A stretch of DNA of 64,000 nt from Sambucus nigra. Lineage: Eukaryota; Streptophyta; Magnoliopsida; Dipsacales; Adoxaceae. This document shows positions 36,092-48,277 of the stretch, in pieces. Positions within the stretch are counted from its first letter, which is position 1. Each line of letters starts with the position of its first letter. The notes under the pieces are model-generated. The model searched no databases. It was given only the letters and a program-made list of their open reading frames with translations, and was not told where the DNA came from. The stretch is from NCBI GenBank assembly GCA_949130495.1, contig OX422216.1, positions 101,315,967 through 101,379,966 of the forward strand. The letters are read 5' to 3'. The position numbers were made by a program, and so were the translations under genes.

Positions 36092-36896
36092 ATGTCTTAT
36101 TCCAATTCTTTCGGTAATCCTTGTTATAATTCTCAAAATTCTAGGCCTACGACTTTCGGTGAATACTTAGAATCCCAAAGTGTAACAAATTCAAACATGA
36201 CTTTGGGCAAGTATAACGAAAGTCAAAACATAGGTTATTGGAATCTTGATGATGATGATAATGATTTTGGGCCTTTACCTCCTTATAATAGGAATTTTGA
36301 AACGAATTGCAATAGTTTTCAAAATTCCTATAATAATGAGTTTTCGTTTTAAGTCCGATGGCAATTTTCAAAGTTCCCATTCTAATGTATCTGCACCTCG
36401 ACCTATGACATTCGGTGAGGGTTTGCGTATGTATGAGAATGAGAAAATTGAAAATCGTTATCGGGAAGAAAATCATTCGTGGGAACATGAGTTGGATTTA
36501 TTATTTGAGCCCGACGACGATTTTGCTTCTAAGACGTTCGAAGTCGAGGAATGTTTTGAACCAAATGAGGTATTTGTGCCTACTTTGGAACAAACCATTC
36601 TAGACTTTGCCCATCGCGTAATAGATATTGAAAGCGAGGATGAAAATGACGTAATATCTATTTGCAATGAAATGATTTCTTCTTTGGCCCCCAAAGAAGA
36701 ACATTTCATTGAAAATAATATTATTATTTCATTCGAAACTCAAACTTCATGCGATGATGACTTATCTCATGAGTTTGAGTTTCATTCATCCCCATTTTCA
36801 ATCTCTATTACCCCACCAGAACAAGTACCCGATGATTCGGTTTCAAACCTTCATGTTTTAAACCCTATCGCCGATGAGGAGTACTTGCTCGAGTCG
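36092..36896 (+). CDS. Element B ORF1, N-terminal part (interrupted by element C)
   Basis: I do not recognise this protein, but it is homologous to ORF1 of element A. The ATG at 36092 starts MSYSNSFGN. A frameshift near 36340-36350 moves the reading frame. The continuation is strongly acidic and reads through YENEKIENRYREENHSWEHE, LFEPDDDFASKTFEVEECFE and a long acidic tail. The frame is cut at codon TCG, 36894-36896, by the insertion of C and continues at 60077. Upstream at about 35978-35999 a pyrimidine-rich run ending in gcag resembles a splice acceptor, so ORF1 may be made from a spliced RNA. No catalytic motif is visible. Confidence 0.6.
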
Positions 36897-37261
36897 TGAC
36901 CGAGCGTAAATTCTTCCGAATTTAGCCCCTTAAGTTAGTGATTTTAATATCTCGAACAAGGTAATTGAATCATTTTTAGTCCATATCACTCTATTGTTCG
37001 TTTCTAACAAAATTCCCTATTTTTTGTGTAATTGTGATAAAGATTTCAGGAATGGAATGCAATAATAGAAAAGAAGAAAATTAGAAGAAATGTAAAAGGG
37101 CAAAAGTGTAAATTCCATTCAGAATTCAGAAGCAACGTCAAAAGTGAAGTTGAAGAGCATGAGTTCACAAGAGCATAGGAAGAAACGGCATTCAAATTGG
37201 AGTTCTAGATCAAAAGATATGGTCAGTCAAAGTTTCAAGGAAAAAGTCAAACTAGAAGAAT

Positions 37262-37452
37262 TTCGGACCGATCCGGTTTGGATCCGGATCCATCCGAATT
37301 GACAAAGTCCAGTAGACCCCGGATTGATGACGAACCGATGAAAGCAAAAACTTTGGACCCATCCGACTAGTACCAGACCGATCCGGTAAAAAGAAAAGAA
37401 CCGATCCGGTGTATTCGGACCGATCCGAGGTTTATCCGGACCGGTCCGGTCG
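37262..37452 (+). promoter_or_regulatory. Element C 5' LTR palindrome cluster
   Basis: Repeated accgatccggt, ggatccggatcc and ccggaccggtccgg words fill about 190 bp. In the intact 3' LTR the TATA box (tataaaag) lies about 98 bp downstream. In this copy D separates the two, and the TATA box is now at 48372-48379. Confidence 0.65.
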
Positions 37453-37461
37453 TGTGAAATA

Positions 37462-40444
37462 TGTGACACCCCGACTAATTAAATACCGGGTAGCTACTCC
37501 TTTATTAAATTAATTCAAAATTCCAAGTTGGTCCAATTAATAGCATCACTGTCGAAAACATTTTAATGATTACTAACCACCTAGTATTTAAAAAGTAAGT
37601 GCCAAATTTTAATTTAAGTCTGATTAACATGCAACAAGTGTAATAAAGAATAATAACACCATTCACCATACTGAAGTAAAAAGAATAACCATCACATAAC
37701 GTAAAATAAAGTCTGGAGGAAAAACTCCTCACTACAATCCCACAACTGAAATAAGTAAACCGAAAACCTAAAACAGTACATGCCAAAGTCTGAAAACTGT
37801 AATGGAAATGTAACTCTAATAGAAATGGGCAACATGCCCTACAACTGATAGATAATGAATCTGGAATCCAAGCGATAGAAGCGTCTACAAGCAAATCCAT
37901 GTAGCTTCCACAAACAGCTACAGCTCGTCACCTGAATGAGTATCCTATGCATGGTGTCCTTGTGGCTGGGCACCTAAAATGGTTTTACAAAGAAAAATAT
38001 ATTTGAAAAGCAAACGGGTCAGAGCCCGAATGTGGAGTTATATTTTAAAAACCTGCAAGTGCTTTAAAAACATTTAAAACATTAAATGCAAAGTACATGT
38101 TAGGACCTGCACTCACATGATATTCTCACCTCTCGTCTAACTGTGCACTCCTAACGTAAGTACCCATCTACAACGACACAAACCACTAGCTAAGTGACAT
38201 CATACCTAGCTAGACTGTCATAGATCCTACCCTTATTACTCGGTTCTATTAACATTATAACGCTCGTGGATAAGTAGGGGTTTAACGTAAACTCAGATGC
38301 TCAATATGCAATATATATCACTATCAGTTAACTCGTTATATTTCTCGAAACAATACCGTAATTATATTCACAACATTAACATGAAGGTTCCCCTTAATTA
38401 AGTGTATATTATTCACATCATAAATATACAATATAAGCACCCCGAGAACTAAGCTGCGGTGCACACATACTCTGCTATCCATCCCGGTACATCACGTACA
38501 TAAGGATTACATATTCCGAATCTCTCAGGAATAGTTCACAGATAACAACATCACAAATAATGGAGGCGAACACAGTCACATCACATGGGTCACGCACATA
38601 CCTACACTCCCACGATCAGTGGACTTGTTAATATCCCAATAAGTCTTTCTATGACCTATGTTCATCAAGGTAACCAGTCTAAATCCGGGCAACACAAGGA
38701 TTAGAGGGCCCTAAGCGAACACAAACCTCCCGTGATAGCAAGTATGGTAGGTATGTCATACACACAATTCATATACCAATACTAAGTAAACACACATCTT
38801 AGTAATCCCGTAGTTTAATCGTAGTACATATCGCATTCTCGTACTAACTTATAATTATCGCAATTTATACTATTCCGGTTTATCATCATACGCGCCATAA
38901 TCTATTCTCACGTCGTAGTAGACACTCACGTCTCAACCCAAACCGTCCATTTAGTATAACCCTCGTATATAATTTCCTTCTCATAAATACCCAAAAGTCC
39001 CAATTCTATCACTACATCATCATCGGAATGTTATCTATAACCTCGAATGAGTTTACGGGACTCCAAAAATCAAAACAGTCCAAAAAGGCCCAATCTGTCA
39101 ACTCGTTAGAAGTATCGTTCGAACGAGACTGTTCGAACGAGGTCCCTCTGTCAACTCGTTAGAAGTCTCGTTCGAACGAGACTGTTCGAACGAGATTCCA
39201 GTTCGTTCGAACGAACTGTACCTTCTAACGATATCTCGTTCGAACGAGATATCGAACGAAACTGCCCCTCGTTAGAAGCGACTGGTCAACTCGTTAGAAG
39301 CTCATTCGAACGAGCTCGTTCGAACGACCTGGGTTGGTTTCTAACGAGCGACCAGCTGCGAGCCCAGAATTTCCAAAATCATTTTTCACCCAATTTCTAC
39401 TTCTCAAATCTCCTCTAAACTTCGTCCCAACTATGTTTTAAGGTCTCTAATCAATCCTAAACATATATAGTCACATCCTAACATGTTTTTAAGGGATCAA
39501 TCCATCCTAACATCAATCAAATTTACAAATCTCTACACTTTTTCCCCAATTATCAAGAACATGAACCCTAACTTTTTGAATCATGAATTAATCCAATATA
39601 ATTCCGTTTTAATTTCTTCCAATCACAATTATCATGAGAATAATCATCTACCTATCATTCTACATGCATTTCTCCTCAAGATTTCAGGTTCTAAGCTTCA
39701 AAATACATGGGTTTTCATTATCTTTCAAGAACAATTGATATTCTCCAATTTTCTAACATGGAAGGAACATTCTACGAATTTAAATATAATTAAAACACTT
39801 GCCTTGATTGACTCTGAGTTTGGATGATGGTTTGATGAAGATTTCTGCAGAATTTCTTCTCTTCTCCAAGTTTCTTCTCCAATGGTGGCTTAAGGTGGCT
39901 AGGGTTTTCTTTGGGAAAGTTGTAAACTTAATGATAACCTCCGTAGCTTAAAGGGTTAATATGGGTTGGTTAGTGGGCTTAGTGGGTTAAATCCACATCA
40001 GATTAAAACTCTCAATTTTCGTCACTTTTAATTCCTCAAAATACAAAATCACCAAAATACCCTTTATGATGCCGGTATGGCCTAAAAATACCCTGGAATC
40101 CAAACTACACCACCGGCTAGTGTTTTCTGACTATCTCGACCCTTCCGGACGCGTTGGCGCACTCAAAACGACCATACGGATAATAGAAATAAAAATCACT
40201 TTTATAATTAACATAATATACCATGACGTGGCGGTCACACGCGTCTCAACAAAATTCCCAAATTGCCGTATATAAATCTCACGACAAATTTCATAATTCA
40301 ATATTCATATAAAAACGTGTATGCACATAATCAAATACCAACTCGCATCTCGTTAGTATTTATAACCCGGATTAATTTCCAATTAATACGCATTTAATTA
40401 ATTAATCCCAAAAATAAATATAGCCAAAAGTACGGGGTATTACA
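37462..40444 (-). repeat. Element D 3' LTR
   Basis: On the minus strand it runs from tgtaatacccc (40444) to cggggtgtcaca (37462). It lies next to the polypurine tract at 40445-40456. A tcgttcgaacga cluster is at 39104-39354. A 114-codon open frame antisense to the element (39483-39827) recurs in the other LTR (47316-47660) but has no recognisable content. Confidence 0.95.
39104..39354 (-). promoter_or_regulatory. Palindrome cluster in the D 3' LTR
   Basis: About eight ttcgaa-centred palindromes (tctcgttcgaacgaga and relatives) mixed with cgttagaag / cttctaacg pairs. This copy differs from the 5' LTR copy at two bases within the motifs. Confidence 0.7.
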
Positions 40445-40456
40445 TACTTCCCCCCT
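40445..40456 (-). other. Element D polypurine tract
   Basis: On the minus strand aggggggaagta abuts the 3' LTR; it is the primer site for plus-strand DNA synthesis. Confidence 0.85.
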
Positions 40457-40479
40457 AATAACAGAATTTCGTCCCGAAA

Positions 40480-41593
40480 TTCGAAACTAGAAAGTACCTG
40501 CTAAAAATAACTCTGGATAACGTTCGCGCATCTCATCCTCGCGCTCCCATGTGGATTCCTCGACATTGTGATGTCACCACTGAACACGCACTAACGGAAC
40601 TATCTTTGACTGCAGTTTCCTCTCGCTTCGGTCCAAAATAGCAATCGGCCCCTCCTCGTAGGAGCTATTCGGCTGGAGATCGATGTCCTCCACAACAATG
40701 TGAGAATGAGCCAGATTATCTCTAAGGTATTTCCTCAACGAGGAAATATGGAACACATCATGAATCCGATGCAAATGCTCCGGTAACCCAAGTCTATACG
40801 CAACCGGTCCGATCCGCTCAATAATAGGAAACGGCCCCACATACCTTAGTGCCAACTTCCCCTTCTTCCCGAAACGCATAATCCTCTTCATAGGAGATAC
40901 TCTGAGCAAAACCTGGTCCCCCACTTGGAACTCCCTGAAAAATCTCTTCGCATCAGCATAACTCTTCTGCCTGTCTTGAGCTACCCGAATGCGACTCCGA
41001 ATCAACTCAATCCTTGCCGAAGTATCCTGAATCACTACTGGCCCAAGTAGTTTGTTGTCCCCCACTTCTAACCAACATGCTGGGGAACGACAAGGCCTAC
41101 CGTACAATGCCTCAAACGGAGCCATGCCAATAGTGAACTGATAGGAGTTGTTGTAAGCAAACTCCACCAGTGGAAGGTACTGCTCCCATCCACCCCCAAA
41201 GTCAATAATGCACATGTGTAGCATGTCCTCCAACATCTGATTTCTGCGCTCAGTCTGCCCATCAGTCTGCGGATGATAAGCCGTACTCAACCGCAATTCC
41301 GTGCCCATGGCCTCCTGGAAACTCTCCCAAAACCTCGAAACAAATATCTTGTCTCTGTCAGACACGATATTTAGGGGCACACCGTGAAGTCTCACAATCT
41401 CTGAAATGAAAAGCTGGGCATACTGTCCCGTAGTGTAGTCAGTCCTTACGGGTAAAAAGTGAGCGACCTTGGACAACCTGCCCATAATTACCCAAACGGA
41501 GTCGTGACCCCTCTGCGACGTAGGCAACCCCGTGATGAAGTCCATGGATATGCTCTCCCATATCCACACCGGAATCTCCAACGTATATAGCAA
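40480..41593 (-). pseudogene. Element D integrase core and chromodomain-like tail
   Basis: The frame of 339 codons (41593-40574) carries the DDE triad of retroviral-type integrases. The residues are D18 (SMDFITGLP), D79 (VSDRDKIF) and E115 (DGQTERRNQ), with 35 residues between the last two as in the family. The GPFxxxERIGPVAYRLxLP block and the HDVFHISxLRKY block of the C-terminal domain follow. A TGA after VQW (near 40571) interrupts a tail that continues in the same frame with EESTWEREDEMRERYPELF, typical of the degenerate chromodomain of Tekay/Del chromoviruses. The zinc-binding HHCC part of integrase lies upstream, before a TGA at 41594-41596, so the polyprotein is cut within integrase. 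Confidence 0.9.
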
Positions 41594-43876
41594 TCATGTC
41601 GGTCTCTGATGATCCACTTTTACAAGATGACAAGTGGCGCATTTCGAAACAAACTCAGTGATATCTCTCTTCATACTGCTCCACCAAAACTGGCGTCTCA
41701 TGTCTTGGTACATTTTGTCCCCTCCGGGATGTATCGCGAACCGTGAGCCGTGCGACTCTGCCATCACCTCGTGTCGTAATTCCTCCCCTTCCAGAACCAC
41801 TAATCTCCCATTGAAGCGTAATCCCCCATCTGAGCTAACGGTATAGGACTCGGCTCCCTCTGCTAGTAATCGAACTATCTGCTCCTGACAGAACGAGTCA
41901 TTAGCCTGTGACCGTACTACCTTCGTGACAATCTGCGGTGTAACGGTCATCACAGACATGAAAGATTGGGCCACTGCATCCTGGTGTCCCAATTCCTTCC
42001 ACTTAGCCTTCCACACCTCTGCCACCTCATCTGCTGGCCTACGGCTCAACGCGTCTGCTACTACGTTAGCCTTACCTGGGTGATACTGGATGTCGAACTG
42101 GTAGTCCTTCACAAACTCAAGCCACCTACGCTGCCGCATATTCAATTCCTTCTGCGTGAACAGGTATTGTAGGGACTTGTGGTCCGTGAATAGTTGGAAC
42201 TTCTCCCCCAAAAGATAGTGCCTCCAAATCCGTAGGGCAAATACCACTGCCGCCAACTCCAAATCATGCGGGGGGTAATTCTTCTCGTGAGGTTTAAGCT
42301 TACGGGAAGCATAAGCTATGGCCTGTCTCTCCTGTTGTAATACACCTCCCAGTCCTTGCAAAGACGCATCGGTGTAAACCAAATACTCAACTCCCGGTCT
42401 CGGCAATGCTAACACAGGTGCTGAGGTCAATTTGTCCTTCAATTCATCGAATGCCAACTGACAGGCATCACTCCAGATGTATGGCACACCCTTATGAGTC
42501 AGATGTGTCAAAGGACCTGCTATCTCTGAGAAGCCCCGAATAAACCTCCTGTAGTATCCTGCTAGACCCAAGAAACTACGAATCTCCGTTGGTGTCGTGG
42601 GTTGTCCCCACTCCCTCACCGCTGATACCTTCCCCGGATCAACAGATATTCCCTGGTCGGAAATAATGTGTCCCAAAAACTGGACTTCCTTCAGCCAAAA
42701 CTCGCACTTCTCATATTTTTCATACAACTCGTTCTGACGAAGTGTCTGCAAAACCTGCCTCAAATGCTCGGTGTGCTCCTCCTCTGTCTGAGAGTAAACC
42801 AGAATGTCATCAATGAAGACAATAACAAACTGATCTAGGAAATCCCTGAACACTCTGTTCATCAAGTCCATAAACACGGCTGGAGCGTTTGTCAAACCGA
42901 AAGGCATAACCCGAAACTCGTAAGAACCATATCTCGACAAGAACGCAGTCTTCGAGACATCTTCCTCCCTGATACGCAACTGATGGTATCCCGATCTCAA
43001 ATCAATCTTCGAGAAGAAAGAAGCTCCTCTCAACTGGTCGAATAAGTCATCGGTTCGAGGCAACGGATACTTATTCCGTATCGTGACCTTATTCAACTCT
43101 CGGTAGTCCACACACAATCTCAGTGAACCGTCCCTCTTCTTCACAAACAGAACTGGAGCGCCCCAAGGTGAGGTACTCCTGCGAATAAAGCCCTGACCTA
43201 ACAGCTGCTCTATCTGATCCCGTAACTCCCTCATCTCAGCTGGAGCCATACGGTACGGTGCGTGTGCTATAGGTCTCGTACCCGGTAGCAAATCTATAAC
43301 AAAGTCTATCTCTCGACTGGGGGGTAGGCCTGGTATCTCCTGAAACACATCCGAATACTCCCTGACTACTGGGATAGAATCTAAAGGAATCACTACCTCC
43401 TTAGAGGTATCCTCCTCAATGTAATACAGATGAGCGGTCGATCCTCCCTCTGGGCGAGGCATCGCCACTATAAACATCTCTTGCCCCGGAATGGCAAAAA
43501 CAATGTTCCCGCTGAAGCAATCAATCATGGCCCTATATGCTACGAGCCAATCCATACCGATAATCACATCGTGAACATGCATATCTAAAACTAACATGTC
43601 TGCAGGTAATACCAAACCACCAATCTCTACCCCCACTCCCCGGCATATAAATAAAATAAGTGACTCACTCCCCAATGGTGAGTCGACACACGTCACTGTG
43701 CTCTCTGCCGTAGCTAACAATCCTAAGGCTTTCGCGAAGTGTATAGCTATAAAACAATGTGTAGCACCCGTATCAAATAACACCCGACCCATAGTGCCAT
43801 GGATAGAAAACGTACCCTCAATCGTGGGCGGTGCCTGTGGAACTGCAGCCTGGTGGACGTTGTAGACACGTCCATA
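41594..43876 (-). pseudogene. Element D protease, reverse transcriptase, RNase H and integrase zinc finger
   Basis: The long frame of 732 codons (43792-41594) holds, in order, an aspartic protease (DTGATH, residues 7-12), reverse transcriptase and RNase H. Reverse transcriptase carries IDLRSGYH with D264 and the FIDD box at 326-329. RNase H has VYTDASLQG, then the E and D positions in [11 protein letters not shown] and LFTDHKSLQ. The histidines and cysteines of the integrase zinc finger (HPGGDKM ... CATCHLVK) lie near the end. All catalytic motifs are present. The frame is in register with the gag C-terminal part but is separated from it by a TAG near 43877, and it ends in a TGA inside integrase. 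Before decay these would have formed one polyprotein. Confidence 0.93.
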
Positions 43877-45111
43877 CTATAGCTGCCCCTGCTGAACTAG
43901 GACTGCTGGAATGGGTGGCAATGCTGCCATCTGTGGCAGTGCGGGAAGAGCGGCGGGAAACATAAGCCTCTGTGGCTCCTGGCGAGCACCCTGCTGCTGG
44001 TGCTGTGGGGCCCTGCCCCTATCAGGACAATCCTGTCGCTTATGGCCAGTCTTGCCACAAATAAAGCACTTCCCTGGGAAGTTCCCTCCTCTCTGCCCCT
44101 GCTGTCCCCGGCCCTGGTGGCCGTTACCGTTCCTCCATTGGCCCTGATGAAACTGCTGCCCATTCTGTCCCTGTTGGCCCTGATGGCCGTTTGGACCCTG
44201 ATGGCCCTGACGGAAACCTCCTTGTCCCTGTCTGTAGTTCCCTGACCGGAACCTCTTATTATCCCCCTGCTGGGAGCCCTACTCATTCTGTCTCTGCCCC
44301 TGACCAGATTGTGCCCCACCGGCACCATGTCCTCCAGTCCTGCCCTGATGGCTAGACTCCCCCGACCTCTTGCCCTCGGCCATATGAAAATGGTGGTCCT
44401 GGCAGTGTAACAATGCAGCGTTAACCACATCAGAATAGGTGGCCAACGATAGGTTCCCTAGCAGATGCTGACGGATCCTCCAAGTCAACCCGTCGGTGAA
44501 CTTCTCAATCTTCTTCTTCTTGTTGGTATCTCATCTGGAACGATATTCAACAGATTCTTGAACTCGGCCTCATACTCGGCCACAGTCTTACTCTCCTGCT
44601 TCAGACTCATCAATTTCCTCCTCATTTCCGTGTGAACAGCCGACGTAAAGTATTTGCGGTCAAACCGCACCCAGAAGTCCTGAATAGTGAGAGTATCCCT
44701 CTCCTCCATGGTGGTAATAGACTCCCACCACTGCAACGCAGATCCAACTAGCTTGAAAGTAGCTAGTACCTGCTTCTGGACATCCGTGCACTCATACATC
44801 CTTAAGTGCCTCTGCATATCCTTCCTCCACTGGCTCGAGACCACCACATCTGAGCTACCTGCAAACTCTGGCGGATGCGCTTTCTGAAAAGCGTCACGTA
44901 CACGCTCCCAAGCAGACGGGAATGCATTAACCTGTATTGGCGCGGCAACCGACGCCTGCGGTGGTGCCTGCTGAACAACGGCAATGGCGGCATTTACCGC
45001 TTGGGCTACTATAGCTGCAACCTCAGCGGCGTTCATCATGCCCTGAACTGGAGCGGGCTGGGGTTCGGGCGTTGCATCCCTGGGAACTCGTCGTGCACGT
45101 CGTGGAGGCAT
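43877..45111 (-). pseudogene. Element D gag (capsid and zinc knuckle), broken
   Basis: The ATG at 45111 (MPPRRARR) opens a gag with a low-complexity start and a capsid-type retrotransposon gag domain (W-E-R-V, HPPEFAGSSD, ALQWWESI, FWVRFDRKYF, EYEAEFKNL). A frameshift within an AGA repeat near 44510 ends the frame at 44485. The protein continues in the pol frame through TWRIRQHLL, a Q/G-rich linker, a TAG near 44279 and one CCHC zinc knuckle (CFICGKTGHKRQDC, about 44032-44073). It then meets another TAG near 43877. The zinc knuckle shows that the nucleocapsid part is retained in sequence but cannot be translated in one piece. Confidence 0.88.
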
Positions 45112-45274
45112 CTGAAATAAGAACAAAGTTTATAAGTTCGCTGTTTATAAACTTAAGATAGCTGAAGAACGAAGCATACACAAAAAGAGTACAACAGTCC
45201 TAAAATATAGGGCTCTATATCAAAGAAACTTAGCGGAAACATAATAAGCCGTCAGATCCTAAAGGACACTAGAA

Positions 45275-45292
45275 CCTGATGCTCTGATACCA
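45275..45292 (-). other. Element D primer binding site (initiator tRNA-Met)
   Basis: On the minus strand tggtatcagagcatcagg lies two bases inside the 5' LTR. tggtatcagagc is the standard complement of plant initiator tRNA-Met. Confidence 0.92.
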
Positions 45293-45294
45293 CC

Positions 45295-48277
45295 TGTGAC
45301 ACCCCGACTAATTAAATACCGGGTAGCTACTCCTTTATTAAATTAATTCAAAATGCCAAGTTGGTCCAGTTAATAGCATCACTGTCGAAAACATTTTAAT
45401 GATTACTAACCACCTAGTATTTAAAAAGTAAGTGCCAAATTTTAATTTAAGTCTGATTAACATGCAACAAGTGTAATAAAGAATAATAACACCATTCACC
45501 ATACTGAAGTAAAAAGAATAACCATCACATAACGTAAAATAAAGTCTGGAGGAAAAACTCCTCACTACAATCCCACAACTGAAATAAGTAAACCGAAAAC
45601 CTAAAACAGTACATGCCAAAGTCTGAAAACTGTAATGGAAATGTAACTCTAATAGAAATGGGCAACACGCCCTACAACTGATAGATAATGAATCTGGAAT
45701 CCAAGCGATAGAAGCGTCTACAAGAAAATCCCTGTAGCTTCCACAAACAGCTACAGCTCGTCACCTGAATGAGTATCCTATGCATGGTGTCCTTGTGGCT
45801 GGGCACCTAAAATGGTTTTACAAAGAAAAATAGATTTGAAAAGCAAACGGGTCAGAGCCCGAATGTGGAGTTATATTTTAAAAACCTGCAAGTGCTTTAA
45901 AAACATTTAAAACATTAAATGCAAAGTACATGTTAGGACGTGCACTCACATGATATTCTCACCTCTCGTCTAACTGTGCACTCCTAACGTAAGTACCCAT
46001 CTACAACGACACAAACCACTAGCTAAGTGACATCATACCTAGCTAGACTGTCATAGATCCTCCCCTTATTACTCGGTTCTATTAACATTATAACGCTCGT
46101 GGATAAGTAGGGGTTTAACGTAAACTCAGATGCTCAATATGAAATATATATCACTATCAGTTAACTCGTTATATTTCTCGAAACAATACTGTAATTATAT
46201 TCACAACATTAACATGAAGGTTCCCCTTAATTAAGTGTATATTATTCACATCATAAATATACAATATAAGCACCCCGAGAACTAAGCTGCGGTGCACACA
46301 TACTCTGCTATCCATCCCGGTACATCACGTACATAAGGATTACATATTCCGAATCTCTCAGGAATAGTTCACAGATAACAACATCACAAATAATGGAGGC
46401 GAACACAGTCACATCACATGGGTCACGCACATACCTTCGCTCCCACGATCAACGGACTTATTAATATCCCAATAAGTCTTTCTATGACCTATGTTCATCA
46501 AGGTAACCAGTCTAAATCCGGGCAACACAAGGATTAGAGGGCCCTAAGCGAACGCAAACCTCCCGTGATAGCAAGTATGGTAGGTATGTCATACTCACAA
46601 TTCATATACCAATACTAAGTAAACACACATCTTAGTAATCCCGTAGTTTAATCGTAGTACATATCGCATTCTCGTACTAACTTATAATTATAGCAATTTA
46701 TACTATTCCGGTTTATCATCATACGCGCCATAATCTATTCTCACGTCGTAGTAGACACTCACGTCTCAACCCAAACCGTCCATTTAGTATAACCCTCGTA
46801 TATAATTTCCTTCTCATAAATACCCAAAAGTCCCAATTCTATCACTACATCATCATCGGAATGTTATCTATAACCTCGAATGAGTTTACGGGACTCCAAA
46901 AATCAAAACAGTCCAAAAAGGCCCAATCTGTCAACTCGTTAGAAGTCTCGTTCGAACGAGACTGTTCGAACGAGGTCCCTCTGTCAACTCGTTAGAAGTC
47001 TCGTTCGAACGAGACTGTTCGAACGAGATTCCAGTTCGTTCGAACGAACTGTACCTTCTAACGATATCTCGTTCGAACGAGATATCGAACGAAACTGCCC
47101 CTCGTTAGAAGCGACTGGTCAACTCGTTAGAAGCTCGTTCGAACGAGCTCGTTCGAACGACCTGGGTTGGTTTCTAACGAGCGACCAGCTGCGAGCCCAG
47201 AATTTCCAAAATCGTTTTTCACCCAATTTCTACTTCTCAAATCTCCTCTAAACTTCGTCCCAACTATGTTTTAAGGTCTCTAATCAATCCTAAACATATA
47301 TAGTCACATCCTAACATGTTTTTAAGGGATAAATCCATCCTAACATCAATCAAATTTACAAATCTCTACACTTTTTCCCCAATTATCAAGAACATGAACC
47401 CTAACTTTTTGAATCATGAATTAATCCAATATAATTCCGTTTTAATTTCTTCCAATCACAATTATCATGAGAATAATCATCTACCTATCATTCTACATGC
47501 ATTTCTCCTCAAGATTTCATGTTCTAAGCTTCAAAATACATGGGTTTTCATTATCTTTCAAGAACAATTGATATTCTCCAATTTTCTAACATGGAAGGAA
47601 CATTCTACGAATTTAAATATAATTAAAACACTTGCCTTGATTGACTCTGAGTTTGGATGATGGTTTGATGAAGATTTCTGTAGAATTTCTTCTCTTCTCC
47701 AAGTTTCTTCTCCAATGGTGGCTTAAGGTGGCTAGGGTTTTCTTTGGGAAAGTTGTAAACTTAATGATAACCTCCGTAGCTTAAAGGGTTAATATGGGTT
47801 GGTTAGTGGGCTTAGTGGGTTAAATCCACATCAGATTAAAACTCTCAATTTTCGTCACTTTTAATTCCTCAAAATACAAAATTACCAAAATACCCTTTAT
47901 GATGCCGGTATGGCCTAAAAATACCCCAGAATCCAAACTACACCCCCGGCTAGTGTTTTCTGACTATCTCGACCCTTCCGGACGCGTTGGCGTACTCAAA
48001 ATGACCATACGGATAATAGAAATAAAAATCACTTTTATAATTAACATAATATACCATGACGCGGCGGTCACACGCGTCTCAACAAAATTCCCAAATTGCC
48101 GTATATAAATCTCACGACAAATTTCATAATTCAATATTCATATAAAAACATGTATGCACATAATCAAATACCAACTCGCATCTCGTTAGTATTTATAACC
48201 CGGATTAATTTCCAATTAATACGCATTTAATTAATTAATCCCAAAAATAAATATCGCCAAAAGTACGGGGTATTACA
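45295..48277 (-). repeat. Element D 5' LTR
   Basis: This 2983-bp LTR is about 99% identical by eye to 37462-40444. It has the palindrome cluster at 46937-47190 and TATA-like sequences near 46800 downstream on the minus strand. Confidence 0.95.
46937..47190 (-). promoter_or_regulatory. Palindrome cluster in the D 5' LTR
   Basis: Repeated tctcgttcgaacgaga, gttcgttcgaacgaac and gagctcgttcgaacgagctc-like words with cgttagaag / cttctaacg pairs occupy about 250 bp, roughly 1.1 kb into the LTR. A TATA-like ttatatac follows on the minus strand near 46798-46805. Confidence 0.7.

Larger units (their letters stand above)
37462..48277 (-). mobile_element. Element D: full-length Tekay/Del-like chromovirus
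   Basis: Two LTRs of identical length, 2983 bp (37462-40444 and 45295-48277), flank gag-pol on the minus strand. A 5-bp target duplication is present with one change (aaata at 37457-37461, aaatg at 48278-48282). The primer site matches initiator tRNA-Met, and the polypurine tract is aggggggaagta. The lineage is inferred from long LTRs, the tRNA-Met primer and a chromodomain-like tail after integrase. About 30-35 differences between the LTRs by eye (about 1%) suggest a recent insertion. At least five breaks disrupt gag-pol, so this copy cannot make its own proteins. Confidence 0.95.

Noticed and set aside
39104..39354. Repeated palindromes resembling a CRISPR array
   Set aside because: Unit spacing is irregular, spacers are themselves repeats, and this is plant nuclear DNA inside an LTR; no cas genes.
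39483..39827. 114-codon open frame antisense to D in the 3' LTR, repeated at 47316-47660
   Set aside because: Both copies are simply the two LTRs. The product is low-complexity and matches nothing, and the corresponding region of the solo LTR at 5147 was not seen to keep it.
43897..44430. 177-codon minus-strand frame over the gag nucleocapsid
   Set aside because: It is a shadow frame; the zinc knuckle is in the neighbouring frame that is in register with pol.
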